The notes beneath the pieces were generated by a model. It made no database searches. It saw only the letters and a program-made list of their open reading frames with translations, and had not been told where the DNA came from. From Chloracidobacterium sp. (lineage in GTDB: Bacteria > Acidobacteriota > Blastocatellia > Pyrinomonadales > Pyrinomonadaceae), in contig JADJWP010000002.1 of assembly GCA_016716305.1 (NCBI GenBank), positions 496,001 through 560,000 of the forward strand: a stretch of DNA of 64,000 bases, read 5' to 3'. The translations under genes and the position numbers were made by a program. Below, piece after piece: positions 54,859 through 64,000 of this stretch. Each line of letters begins with the position of its first letter. The first letter of the stretch is position 1.

Positions 54859-55944
54859 ATGAAACGCCTGTTTTTTGCAATCTTCGCCGCTACCCTCATC
54901 GGCACTGCGGCATTCGAGGCCGAGATAACGAGTTCTACGGCTCAAACCATCGCGCGGGATCGCGTACTTAACGGGTCAGCGACCCCAACGCCAACACCCG
55001 CAGCCAAACCGTCCCCAACGCCGGAAGAGGACGAGGTGATCAAGGTCGAGACCGAGCTTGTAAACCTCAACGTCCGAGTCATAGACCGGACGAATCGGCC
55101 GATCAATAACCTCAAGCAATCCGAGTTCACGATCTTCGAAGATAACGTGCCGCAGCGGATCGAATTCTTTTCTCAATCAGAGGTGCCGACGAATTATTCG
55201 CTTGTTATCGACAATTCCGGTTCGCTCAGGCCCCAGATAAATGAAGTGATCGAGGCGAGCAAGATCATTGTCGGTACAAACCGCCCTGCAGACGAAACAA
55301 GCATAATTCGTTTTGTAAGCTCGGAAAAGATCGAAATAATGCAGGATTTTACTGCTAACAAGCAGGATCTAACGGATGCCCTTGAGAATCTGTATGTTGA
55401 AGGCGGTCGCACTGCGATCATCGACGCGGTTTATCTCGCACTTCAGCGTGTATCGAGCTACAAACAGTCCTCGGATAAGGACGATCGGAAACGGCGCGCG
55501 CTCATATTAGTGTCCGACGGCGATGACGTTAACAGCTATTATACGCAAAAACAGCTGTTCGACCTTCTTAGAGAGTCGGACGTCCAGATATACGCGGTCG
55601 GATTCGTGAAAGATCTCGACAGCAAAGACGGATTCGTTTCGAAAAGCACTCAATCGAAGGCAAGAGCCTTTTTGGAACGACTTGCTACGGAATCCGGCGG
55701 AAAGGCATATTTTCCCGGAGAAGTCTCGGAACTTAGGGGAATCGCGCAAGACATTGCGGGCGAGATGCGAACTCAGTATTCGATCGGCTATATTCCGACC
55801 AACGACCGCGAAGACGGAACCTTTCGCAACATAAAGGTCGTTGTCAACGATGGGCCAAATAAGCAGAAGCGTATCGCGATAACCCGATCAGGGCGCACGG
55901 CGGATGGGCCAGACGGCGCCCCGACGCTCCAAAGATCGAATTGA
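54859..55944 (+). CDS. VWFA-related secreted protein, copy 2
   Basis: 361 residues. Signal peptide (FFAIFAATLIGTAAFEAE), a Pro/Thr-rich spacer, then the domain start VNLNVRVIDRTNRPINNLK. The MIDAS motif is YSLVIDNSGSLRP (D-x-S-x-S intact). LILVSDGDDVNSYYT and TQYSIGYIPTNDREDGTFR follow. Same architecture as copy 1 with a longer spacer and a different ligand loop, so a duplication that has diverged. It ends before a bidirectional terminator shared with the microcompartment operon. Confidence 0.9.
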   Translation: MKRLFFAIFAATLIGTAAFEAEITSSTAQTIARDRVLNGSATPTPTPAAKPSPTPEEDEVIKVETELVNLNVRVIDRTNRPINNLKQSEFTIFEDNVPQRIEFFSQSEVPTNYSLVIDNSGSLRPQINEVIEASKIIVGTNRPADETSIIRFVSSEKIEIMQDFTANKQDLTDALENLYVEGGRTAIIDAVYLALQRVSSYKQSSDKDDRKRRALILVSDGDDVNSYYTQKQLFDLLRESDVQIYAVGFVKDLDSKDGFVSKSTQSKARAFLERLATESGGKAYFPGEVSELRGIAQDIAGEMRTQYSIGYIPTNDREDGTFRNIKVVVNDGPNKQKRIAITRSGRTADGPDGAPTLQRSN

Positions 55945-55976
55945 GACCAACCGCAAAATAGACTTTCATTATGGGA

Positions 55977-56011
55977 AAAAGACCGGCAGGCACAAATTAA
56001 GCCGGTCTTTT
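55977..56011. terminator. Bidirectional intrinsic terminator
   Basis: AAAAGACCGGC pairs perfectly with GCCGGTCTTTT (11 bp) around a 13-base loop. It lies between the VWFA pair (plus) and the microcompartment operon (minus) and can stop both. Confidence 0.88.
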
Positions 56012-56034
56012 CGTCACTCGAGCGTAAGCCAAGC

Positions 56035-56352
56035 CTATTCGGGAACCGATCCCGAGATCTTTTTTCTTGTTGTTTCGCCCGTCACAACGACCGGGATGCC
56101 GGTCTCAACTTCTGAGTGCGGTCGCGGTATTACATGGACAGCCGTTACCGTACCTATCTTTCGTGCAGCTGCGGCACCGGCATCGACAGCCGCCTTCACG
56201 GCGCCGACCTCACCGCGAACAATCGCGGTCACGAGCCCTGCGTCGACCTTTTCGTAGCCAACGAGTTCAACGTTGGCCGCCTTTACCATCGCGTCCGAAG
56301 CTTCGATCATTGCAACGAGGCCCATACATTCGATCATTCCGAGTGCTTGCAT
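56035..56352 (-). CDS. Bacterial microcompartment shell protein, BMC-H (copy 1)
   Basis: 105 residues, one BMC domain forming hexameric shell tiles like PduA, EutM or CcmK. Seen: [20 protein letters not shown], then [20 protein letters not shown] and [20 protein letters not shown], and the edge motif VHVIPRPH. The pore loop reads VDAG, where PduA has IGSG, so the central pore carries an acidic residue. It is the last gene of the minus-strand run that begins with the second BMC-H at 59775. Confidence 0.95.
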   Translation of the reverse strand: MQALGMIECMGLVAMIEASDAMVKAANVELVGYEKVDAGLVTAIVRGEVGAVKAAVDAGAAAARKIGTVTAVHVIPRPHSEVETGIPVVVTGETTRKKISGSVPE

Positions 56353-56361
56353 AAAATTGGA

Positions 56362-56472
56362 TCAACTCGATCTGCGCCGGCCCTTCAAGGCCTTATAAAA
56401 AAAAATCGCAAGAGCCAAAAGGATCGCTCCGCCAATAACGGCCCCAAAGAAAATTGCGACAACGATCTCCAT
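56362..56472 (-). CDS. 36-residue membrane peptide in the microcompartment operon
   Basis: ATG at 56472, stop at 56362. One hydrophobic segment (about residues 3-27, with FFGAVIGGAILLALAIFFY) followed by a short basic end (KGRRRSS), so a single-pass inner-membrane peptide with the tail inside by the positive-inside rule. It fits between the zinc-ribbon gene (14 bases) and the BMC-H gene (9 bases), which supports translation. No homologue is known to me. Confidence 0.5.
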   Translation of the reverse strand: MEIVVAIFFGAVIGGAILLALAIFFYKALKGRRRSS

Positions 56473-56486
56473 TCAACGATTATATA

Positions 56487-56897
56487 TTATCGCAAATACA
56501 ATGCTGCGGTAATTATCAATAACGCGAGAAAAGCAAACAAAATACTGCCGATCATGAACGACAATGAAACGCCGCGTTTTGGCTGCCATTCGACAACGAT
56601 CGGCTTTGCGGGTTCGCGTCTCGAGCGCCGACGGATCGCTGCCGCTGGTCGCATCGGCATTTCTGCCGGCGCAGCTGCTTCACCATTGTCACTCATAAGC
56701 CTCATATCCGCTTCTGACAAGTTATCGTTTGCAACGCTTTTGTCAGACGCCTTTTCAGCTTCGATCGGTATAGGCGTTTCGACTTCGTCGGCCGCGGCTT
56801 TCACACTTGTGCCGCAACCGTAACAGAACAAAGCCGCTTCTCGGATCTCGGCACCGCATTTCGTACAACTCAGTTCTTTGACTTCCGTCTTCGACAT
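56487..56897 (-). CDS. Zinc-ribbon protein with C-terminal membrane anchor
   Basis: 136 residues: an N-terminal zinc ribbon (LSCTKCGAEIREAALFCYG with a second CxxC), an acidic, low-complexity middle, a basic stretch (AIRRRSRREPAKP) and a C-terminal transmembrane helix (SFMIGSILFAFLALLIITAA). It ends only 14 bases before the small membrane peptide and starts 5 bases after the VWA gene, within the microcompartment operon. Its function there is unknown. Confidence 0.75.
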   Translation of the reverse strand: MSKTEVKELSCTKCGAEIREAALFCYGCGTSVKAAADEVETPIPIEAEKASDKSVANDNLSEADMRLMSDNGEAAAPAEMPMRPAAAIRRRSRREPAKPIVVEWQPKRGVSLSFMIGSILFAFLALLIITAALYLR

Positions 56898-56902
56898 TAG
56901 GT

Positions 56903-57589
56903 CTATTTGCTTTGGGCGCGTCTGATCTCTTTCGCGATCTCTGCCGAAACACTCTTGAAATCCTCGGTCGTTTTTGGATAAACGGCCTTTCCGTCGGTTT
57001 CGCGCGCCAGCCGGTCAACTTGTTTCGATGTTTGCTTTGCGGCGGAAATGACAATGAAATGGAGTCGGATCTTGTTTGCCTTAGCTTTGATGATCAAATC
57101 ATCGGGCCTGATCGCAGCATCCCGTTCTTCACCATCAGTGACAATGATCAACGACTTTAACAGAGCCGCACCCGAGCCCTCGGCTTCGACCATGAACGCC
57201 AACGATGCATTGATCGCATCAAGATAGGATCCGCGTCCGACCTCAGCGTAAACGTTTTCGACGGAATCGACCATTTCCGCCCGATTCGACGTAAGCTCCT
57301 GACGAACCACGATGTTGCCAGCGTCTGAGAATGTCATCAAAAAGGCCTGATCGCCTTCCTCGTTTTTCCGGACAACATCTGCAACGATCCGCACAGCTCG
57401 TTCGAGCATCAAACGAAACGCACCGGAATTGTCGAGTACGATGCCATATCGGACAACGTCTGTGGCGGGTTTCTCTGACCTCTCGTTATCTAAGGCGGAT
57501 TGGCCATAAGTCGCATAAAGACACGATGCCGTAAGGATCAAGGCATAGAATAATCGAAAGATCTGCGTTCGTAGATCAGGTGCGAGCAA
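56903..57589 (-). CDS. Secreted VWA-domain protein in the microcompartment operon
   Basis: 228 residues. Signal peptide (residues 8-30, [19 protein letters not shown]) and one VWA domain. The MIDAS start is [10 protein letters not shown], where the last Ser of D-x-S-x-S is Ala. The later [12 protein letters not shown] is intact. It resembles the shorter VWFA-related proteins, such as those at 53845 and 54859. The start overlaps the end of the aldehyde dehydrogenase by 14 bases, so it is translationally coupled to a cytoplasmic enzyme although itself exported, an odd pairing. Confidence 0.8.
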   Translation of the reverse strand: MLAPDLRTQIFRLFYALILTASCLYATYGQSALDNERSEKPATDVVRYGIVLDNSGAFRLMLERAVRIVADVVRKNEEGDQAFLMTFSDAGNIVVRQELTSNRAEMVDSVENVYAEVGRGSYLDAINASLAFMVEAEGSGAALLKSLIIVTDGEERDAAIRPDDLIIKAKANKIRLHFIVISAAKQTSKQVDRLARETDGKAVYPKTTEDFKSVSAEIAKEIRRAQSK

Positions 57590-59309
57590 ATATCTCCTTT
57601 TCTTCCCCGAGGTCGCGGGCTGATGGGGTCAAGATCGTTTTTGCGTGAATGAAGATCTTCTCACCCTTTTCCATCGCCGCCCTTACATCGTTCTCACTCA
57701 CGAAATCGACCGGAGTCTTTTCTGACCCATTTTCGGTCAATGACTGCGGCCTCAGTTCGTGTATTATCGTTTTGACCGGCGATGGTTCGGCTTCGGCAAG
57801 TACGGATTTTGCAGTGGTTGATTCCGGCTTTGTATTGCCGATCCTCGAACTCAAAAACTTGTCGACGATCGACGCGATCTCTTCGCGTTTGACCGTGCGA
57901 CGAACCGAGCCCCTGGGCATCTCTAAGTGGTCAAATGAAACTGGATCGTTCTTAAGTGGCCGATTGACCGGTTTTGTTTCAAATGCCACACGCTTGATAT
58001 CCATCAGATGTATCGGCGATACGTTGTCGGACGTGACGTTTCCACCCCATGATCCGCAGCCGAGCGTCATTGAAGGAGCAAGATCCGTCGTGAGGCCGAT
58101 CGCACCGTGAGTTGTGGGTGAATTTATTATCACCCGCGATGCCGGCATCTTTTCGCCAAATCGTATCGCAGCATCACGATCGTTCGTATGCATCCCCGCA
58201 GTATGTCCCATTCCGCCGAATTGGAGGATCTCTTGACACCGTTCGGCACCCGCTGTGACACCTTCGGCAACGAAGAATGCAAGCGTTGGCGAGAGCTTCT
58301 CGATCGACCACGGAAAGTCGCGTCCTACCCCAACGCAGTCGGCTATCAGACACCTTGTGCCGGGTGGGATCGTTATGCCGGAAAGGCCCGCAATATGCTC
58401 GGCCGACCTGCCAACAATTGCAGGATTCAGCGTACGCTGGTCGGTCAAAAGCACCCTTGCGACGCTGTCGGCCTCTGTCGGTGAAAGAAAGTGGCCGCCT
58501 TGCGAGCGAAACGCATCGCGAACCGCCTGTTCGATCGGGCGGTCGACAACGACAGACTGTTCGGAAGCGCAGATCGTGCCATTATCAAAACAGGTCCCGG
58601 TCAGAATATCGGCCACAGCCTTTGAAACGTTCGCAGACCGTTCTATGAAAACCGGTACGTTGCCGGGCCCAACGCCGAATGCGGGTTTACCTGAGGAGTA
58701 TGCCGCGCGAACGAGTCCGATACCGCCTGTTGCCAGAATAACGGCGGTCTTGCGGTGTTTCATCAACGCTTCGGTGCCTTCGATCGTCGGATTCTCGATA
58801 CAGTAGATCGCGTCAGCCGGCAAACCGTGCTTTATCGCGGCATCGCGCATCACCCTCGTGGTTTCACGAATGCAACTGGCGGCGGACGGATGGGGAGAAA
58901 GGACTATAGTGTTTCGCGATTTGATCGCGATGATGATCTTGAAGATCGCGGTCGATGTCGGGTTCGTTGATGGAATGATGGCGGCAACGACACCGCGAGG
59001 CGAAGCTATCTCGACTATGTTCGCATCGTTACGAATTACACCTACGGTTTTGAGAGTACGAAAATGATTCCAGACATCTTCGGCGGCAAAACGATTCTTT
59101 TCGCGTTTATCCTCAGCGTTTCCGAATCCGGTCTCTTCATGAGCCAGACGGCCGAGCCTTCCCCCATCTGCAAGCGCTGCGCCCGCCATCGCGCCGCAGA
59201 TCTCGTCTATCTTTTCCTGGCCGAAATTTCCAACAATCGCAAAAGCACGATGGGCGGCCTCGACCGCATCGCGTGCTTCCTGCTGTGCAATTAGATCTTT
59301 GTCGCCCAT
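57576..59309 (-). CDS. Microcompartment-type acylating aldehyde dehydrogenase with long C-terminal extension
   Basis: Converts an aldehyde and CoA to acyl-CoA with NAD inside the shell (EutE/PduP-like). The core, residues 1-455, has [27 protein letters not shown] and the catalytic Cys 247 in [16 protein letters not shown]. The tail, residues 456-577, is about 120 residues beyond the usual size. In it, 473-490 ([18 protein letters not shown]) is amphipathic like a shell-targeting peptide. Residues 536-576 contain [20 protein letters not shown] and ARDLGEE, a block I have seen in other microcompartment enzymes. It is flanked by the two BMC-H genes. Confidence 0.9.
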   Translation of the reverse strand: MGDKDLIAQQEARDAVEAAHRAFAIVGNFGQEKIDEICGAMAGAALADGGRLGRLAHEETGFGNAEDKREKNRFAAEDVWNHFRTLKTVGVIRNDANIVEIASPRGVVAAIIPSTNPTSTAIFKIIIAIKSRNTIVLSPHPSAASCIRETTRVMRDAAIKHGLPADAIYCIENPTIEGTEALMKHRKTAVILATGGIGLVRAAYSSGKPAFGVGPGNVPVFIERSANVSKAVADILTGTCFDNGTICASEQSVVVDRPIEQAVRDAFRSQGGHFLSPTEADSVARVLLTDQRTLNPAIVGRSAEHIAGLSGITIPPGTRCLIADCVGVGRDFPWSIEKLSPTLAFFVAEGVTAGAERCQEILQFGGMGHTAGMHTNDRDAAIRFGEKMPASRVIINSPTTHGAIGLTTDLAPSMTLGCGSWGGNVTSDNVSPIHLMDIKRVAFETKPVNRPLKNDPVSFDHLEMPRGSVRRTVKREEIASIVDKFLSSRIGNTKPESTTAKSVLAEAEPSPVKTIIHELRPQSLTENGSEKTPVDFVSENDVRAAMEKGEKIFIHAKTILTPSARDLGEEKEIFART

Positions 59310-59379
59310 CGATGGCAGCTATCTGTAGTCGGGTTGTGCGGCGGAACCTGTGAAGTTCGGTGAAACCCGGTATTAGCGG

Positions 59380-59775
59380 TTACTTTTGCCGGGACCTGCT
59401 TTTGTCGTCTGCCGCGATCGCTCCGCTTCCTTCGCCGGACGCCAACTGCTTACCGCCGCCGCCCCGAAGTGCCTTTTCGTCAGGACTGTAGCCGACCGCC
59501 CCGCCTTTCGGCAGGACTCGTTCGACCTCGTTGTGCGGCCTCGGGATGACATGAACGCTGATCAGCTCGCCCACGCGACGCGCCGCTGCCGCTCCGGCAT
59601 CGGTCGCGGCTTTGACGGCACCGACGTCGCCACGCACAAAGATCGTCACGTAGCCCGCACCGATGTACTCTTTGCCGACCAGCTGTACGTTCGCTGCTTT
59701 GACCATGGCATCAGCGGCCTCGACCGCGCCAACGAACCCCTTGGTTTCGACCATTCCGAGTGCCTCTAAACTCAT
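59380..59775 (-). CDS. Bacterial microcompartment shell protein, BMC-H (copy 2)
   Basis: 131 residues with a BMC domain (residues 1-92: [20 protein letters not shown], then [20 protein letters not shown]) and a glycine/charge-rich tail of about 40 residues. The pore loop is IGAG, close to PduA, unlike VDAG in copy 1. It is the first gene of the operon; GAGAGGA ten bases before the ATG is a good ribosome binding site. The tail could face the lumen or the cytosol and hold partners. Confidence 0.95.
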   Translation of the reverse strand: MSLEALGMVETKGFVGAVEAADAMVKAANVQLVGKEYIGAGYVTIFVRGDVGAVKAATDAGAAAARRVGELISVHVIPRPHNEVERVLPKGGAVGYSPDEKALRGGGGKQLASGEGSGAIAADDKSRSRQK

Positions 59776-59900
59776 TAAAGAATCCTCTCTTATGCTTGTG
59801 AATGAAAACTTGATTGTCCGACCAGATTTAACCCTAAACGTAACACGCAGCAGACCATTTAATCAAGCCTGCTGCCTTTTTCAAATCGGAATCGAGTCGA

Positions 59901-59930
59901 TTGACTTTTTGCACGTTCAAACGCTATATT
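59901..59930 (+). promoter_or_regulatory. Sigma70-like promoter upstream of the RodZ-like gene
   Basis: TTGACT, an 18-base spacer and TATATT, ending 55 bases before the ATG of the RodZ-like gene, in the divergent region shared with the microcompartment operon. Confidence 0.6.
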
Positions 59931-59985
59931 TCAAGTTTACAGACTTTACGTCTCGTGGTCACTTTCGGCGCCGGTTCACGATCAA

Positions 59986-61035
59986 ATGTCATTATCACTC
60001 GGTGAAAAATTGCGACAAGCTCGCGAGGAGCGGGGTATATCCATCAGTGAGGTGGCCGAGCAAACGCGTATCTCGTCGCTTTACCTCGAATCCATCGAGA
60101 ACGATGACTACAAACCGCTGCCGGGCGGTATTTTCAATAAGGGTTTCGTAAAGTCGTACGCAAAATTCATTGGCTTGGATGAGCACGAGGCCCTTCAGGA
60201 CTACGCCAAGATCCTTGCAAAAGGTGAAGGGGTCAGCGATGAACTTCGAATATACAAACCTGAGGTATTGACCGACGATCGGGCGACCCATTCGATGGTC
60301 CCGACTATCATTTTTGCCGGTATCATCCTGGCTTTGATGACCGGCGGAGTGCTTTTTCTCGTAAACTACATCCAGAATCAGCCTGATTCGCCGACGCCGT
60401 CACCAGAGAACGCCCGAGGCAACAGCAACGCCGTAAGTAATTCGCAGGCGACGGGAACGAACAGCACACCGGCCGTTAACGTTCCCGCAATGGAAACGCT
60501 TAAGGTCGAATTTCGTGCGGTCGCCGATCCCGTATCGTTGACGTCCGTGACCGACGGCAGAAACAACTCGACCCTTGTTAATTCTGCTGCACCGGTGACC
60601 TTCGAACCGAAGCAGTCTCTGAAGCTGAGTTACTCGAAAGCGTTGGCTGAATCGGCCCAGCTTCTCATCAACGGCAGGCTTATCGGATTGCCGAAGTCTC
60701 CGGCCAATCCGCGGCGTGCGGCGATCGAATTCGAGATCAACAAGGACAACATCGCGCAGATCTGGCAATCGGGTGCGATCACATTCGAGGTTCCCGAGGT
60801 CCCGGGCGCGACCCCGGAAGCGACACCCGATGCTACGACCGTGACGCCGCCGGTTTCGACGCCGCCCGTTATAAATCGGGCCGTTCAAACCCCGACGCCG
60901 TCAACGACTCCGACGCCGTCAGCGAATTCGGCCACGGCGCCGGCAAGGACGCCGGCCGTGCCGGTCCGTACGCCGACCCCGGCAGCAAGGCCAGCCGCGA
61001 CGGCAACGCCCGCAGCTACACCGGAAAGGCGATGA
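59986..61035 (+). CDS. RodZ-like membrane protein with N-terminal helix-turn-helix
   Basis: 349 residues. The N-terminal HTH_25 domain (LGEKLRQAREERGISISEVA ... IFNKGFVKSYAKFIGLDE) is the RodZ type. A transmembrane helix follows at about residues 103-126 (MVPTIIFAGIILALMTGGVL). Then come a periplasmic DUF4115-like beta domain (about 160-265) and a Pro/Thr/Ala-rich tail. RodZ links MreB filaments to the cell-wall machinery in rods. Other parts of that system are not in the window. The terminator at 61088 ends its transcript before guaB. Confidence 0.88.
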   Translation: MSLSLGEKLRQAREERGISISEVAEQTRISSLYLESIENDDYKPLPGGIFNKGFVKSYAKFIGLDEHEALQDYAKILAKGEGVSDELRIYKPEVLTDDRATHSMVPTIIFAGIILALMTGGVLFLVNYIQNQPDSPTPSPENARGNSNAVSNSQATGTNSTPAVNVPAMETLKVEFRAVADPVSLTSVTDGRNNSTLVNSAAPVTFEPKQSLKLSYSKALAESAQLLINGRLIGLPKSPANPRRAAIEFEINKDNIAQIWQSGAITFEVPEVPGATPEATPDATTVTPPVSTPPVINRAVQTPTPSTTPTPSANSATAPARTPAVPVRTPTPAARPAATATPAATPERR

Positions 61036-61087
61036 AACGACACGTTGAACCGATTATTGCGACTTGAAAACAGATGATGCTCCGGGT

Positions 61088-61114
61088 GCCTGCAGATACA
61101 ATGCGGGCTTTTTT
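61088..61114 (+). terminator. Intrinsic terminator after the RodZ-like gene
   Basis: GCCTGCA and TGCGGGC pair (7 bp with one G-T), loop of 7 bases, followed by six T residues. Confidence 0.8.
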
Positions 61115-61191
61115 GTAAGAATTGACCGATGGTGGCGGTATCACTTGCCGGCGTAACGCAGGTGGCCCGGATCAGTCGGCCGACCAGATAA

Positions 61192-62667
<1,476 letters not shown>

Positions 62668-62736
62668 GATGGGCTTAAAGGCTACCGCGATCGCGATAGC
62701 CGAAATTGCGGAAAGGCCAGCATCGGACGCCGATGT

Positions 62737-63438
62737 TCAGGGCGTGGTCACGACGTTGACCGTGTCAGACAGCAGGCCGACCGGTGTGTTGTCCTGCAGA
62801 TAACGGGCTCGGATCTGGACGGCACGCGGCAGGTTGCCCGGGCTCGCGGCAATTGTCAGCTGGGCGGGCGATTTGAAAAAGCTGCCGGCCGTGGACCACG
62901 CCGCGTCGTTATCGACCTTGGTCTCGATAGCTATGCCTTGCGTCTTGCCGCGGACAAATTCGACCATCACGACATTTGCCGGCATCGCCTTTGCCTTTAG
63001 CGAAGGCTGTAGATCATCGGGCGCGATGCTCGAACTCGCCGCCGGAATGATGCCGAGCAGTTCGCCCTCTTCAGGCGAATAATTTGGCGCGACGCGGATG
63101 CGTTCGACCAGGGCGATGAGCCGCTCGAATATTCCCGGATCGACCGTCGGTACAAGCGCAAATACGGGCGGAGCGGGCACGACGGCGGCCGGTTCGCCGA
63201 TGTCACCCTCGGTTATCAACTTTCGATATGCAGTCATTCCCTGCGAGAACGATTCGACCGTGACGGCCGTTGCCGCAAGCCATTGAAACGCCGAATTGTC
63301 GTCGTCCACCGCCGTCACATCGGCAGGCGCAAACCCGAGCCCGGCCGCCAGCGCCGAAAACTGATCGCGAAAATTCTGAAACCACGCTGCACGGTCCTGC
63401 AGCGTCGTCGGAAACCATCCTTTTGACGGAATTCCCAT
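62737..63438 (-). CDS. Hypothetical protein with Fn3-like C-terminal part
   Basis: 233 residues without signal or membrane segment. The N-terminal ~130 residues are helical (WFPTTLQDRAAWFQNFRDQF, later ERLIALVERIRVAPNYSPEE). The C-terminal ~90 residues read as an Fn3-like strand set (KAMPANVVMVEFVRGKTQGI ... PRAVQIRARYLQ). Proteins with this two-part layout are common and uncharacterised in soil bacteria. They look like beta-rich binding modules. The ATG at 63438 lies just before repeat-rich DNA with no further gene to the window end. Confidence 0.7.
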   Translation of the reverse strand: MGIPSKGWFPTTLQDRAAWFQNFRDQFSALAAGLGFAPADVTAVDDDNSAFQWLAATAVTVESFSQGMTAYRKLITEGDIGEPAAVVPAPPVFALVPTVDPGIFERLIALVERIRVAPNYSPEEGELLGIIPAASSSIAPDDLQPSLKAKAMPANVVMVEFVRGKTQGIAIETKVDNDAAWSTAGSFFKSPAQLTIAASPGNLPRAVQIRARYLQDNTPVGLLSDTVNVVTTP

Positions 63439-63585
63439 AAACTTGCTCCTTAGATTTTTGATTTGATCCGCCCGAAAGGCCCGCGACCCTGGGCCGCCAA
63501 AGATGGGGGCTGCGGCCTTGGGCCCGCCGAGCGATGCTCAAATGCAGTTGTGTAAATGAGCGGGAGCGAGGTGCAGAAAATGCCA

Positions 63586-63653
63586 AAAGCAGGGTTCTAA
63601 GCTGGCGTTCGGCACTCCACGCGAAACGCAACCGTCATCTAGAACCCTGCTTT
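63586..63653. repeat. Perfect 14-bp inverted repeat
   Basis: AAAGCAGGGTTCTA at 63586-63599 and its exact complement at 63640-63653, with 40 bases between. It lies between the hypothetical gene and the 21-bp array. It could be a hairpin in RNA, a mobile-element end pair or an extragenic repeat. The stretch 63439-63585 before it holds no convincing gene. Confidence 0.75.
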
Positions 63654-63714
63654 GAGAATCAGAATTATATAAACAAACTATTTCTGACTGCAAGCGGTTT
63701 TTTTCAGCCTGTGA

Positions 63715-64000
63715 CTTACGCCGTTCGAGTCTGCGCTTCCGCATTGCTGCGATCGGTTTCTTGTGCGGAGATCGGCATTTCCGCATCGCCGATCGCCATT
63801 TCTTGCATAGAAATGCCGGTTTCTTGCGTGGAAATGCCGGTTTCCTGCGTGGAAATGCCGGTTTCTTGCGAAGAAATGCAGGTTTCCTGCGTGGAAATGC
63901 CAATTTCCTGCGTGGAAACGCGGATTTCTTGCGTGGAAACGCCGGTTTCTTGCGTGGAAATGCCGGTCTCTCGCGTGGAAATGCCGACCGTACCGCGATA
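63715..64000. repeat. 21-bp-period tandem array B, running off the window
   Basis: At least thirteen 21-base units, well conserved from 63799 onward and worn toward the left. On the minus strand a unit reads CARGAAACCGGCATTTCC plus three more bases (ACG). Because 21 is a multiple of three and the unit lacks stops, several frames on both strands are open. One minus frame from the window edge ends at 63716 and reads as STQETGI heptads; a plus frame reads as MPVSCVE heptads. No frame has other coding support. It shares its period and CARGAA core with array A. Confidence 0.85.

Noticed and set aside
63538..63903. 121-codon minus-strand frame with KPAFPRK-type heptads
   Set aside because: Openness comes from the 21-bp repeat; other frames on both strands are equally open and the 3' half does not look like protein.
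63715..64000. CRISPR or TALE-like array
   Set aside because: Units are contiguous and nearly identical without spacers, and no repeat-domain protein family of 7 residues per unit could be recognised.

Overview
The window looks like chromosomal DNA from an Acidobacteriota bacterium, probably class Blastocatellia (Pyrinomonadaceae-like). The basis is a tandem pair of secreted VWFA-related proteins of the type that is expanded in Acidobacteria, many secreted TPR and zinc-ribbon proteins, an AtuA-type acyl-CoA cluster and a Gram-negative envelope (LpxC, BamD-like protein). The taxon is an inference from gene content; there is no rRNA, tRNA or CRISPR array in the window.

Most of the window is ordinary core genome. 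Positions 1-13,000: 5'-part of aconitase, a CrtC-like protein, a tandem pair of zinc-ribbon membrane proteins, gamma-glutamyltransferase, an NRAMP-type transporter followed by an MscS channel with a cyclic-nucleotide domain, and an operon of Fur, a ferredoxin-like protein and a TPR protein. Positions 13,100-20,300: a very large P-loop ATPase of BrxC/PglY-like architecture, an M48 protease and a long TPR protein. Positions 20,400-29,900: a translation and envelope group (BamD-like, rpe, a PASTA protein, rsmB, trhO, fmt), then pruA and def. Positions 30,000-41,600: acyl-CoA or terpenoid catabolism (B12-binding mutase subunit, AtuA, AtuA C-terminal partner, two crotonase-fold proteins, a biotin-dependent carboxyltransferase). 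This group is interrupted at about 33,170-35,660 by an AT-richer islet with a HEPN protein, a degenerate 21-bp repeat array, a HicBA toxin-antitoxin pair and an unknown gene.

Positions 41,600-53,600: a secreted M12-type metalloprotease, an ATP-grasp-like protein, an EVE protein, lpxC, 6-phosphogluconate dehydrogenase, a frameshifted zinc-ribbon pseudogene, a threonine dehydratase and a GspE/GspF pair for type IV pilus or type II secretion. Positions 53,800-59,800: two VWFA proteins, then a compact bacterial microcompartment locus on the minus strand (two BMC-H shell proteins flanking an acylating aldehyde dehydrogenase, with a secreted VWA protein, a zinc-ribbon membrane protein and a 36-residue membrane peptide inside). 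Positions 59,900-63,400: a RodZ-like protein, guaB and a hypothetical protein. The window ends in a 14-bp perfect inverted repeat and a second 21-bp-period tandem array that runs off the end.

The most unusual items are the two separate 21-bp-period arrays with a shared core (CARGAA), the reduced microcompartment locus, the solitary BrxC-like ATPase, and the split AtuA cluster.
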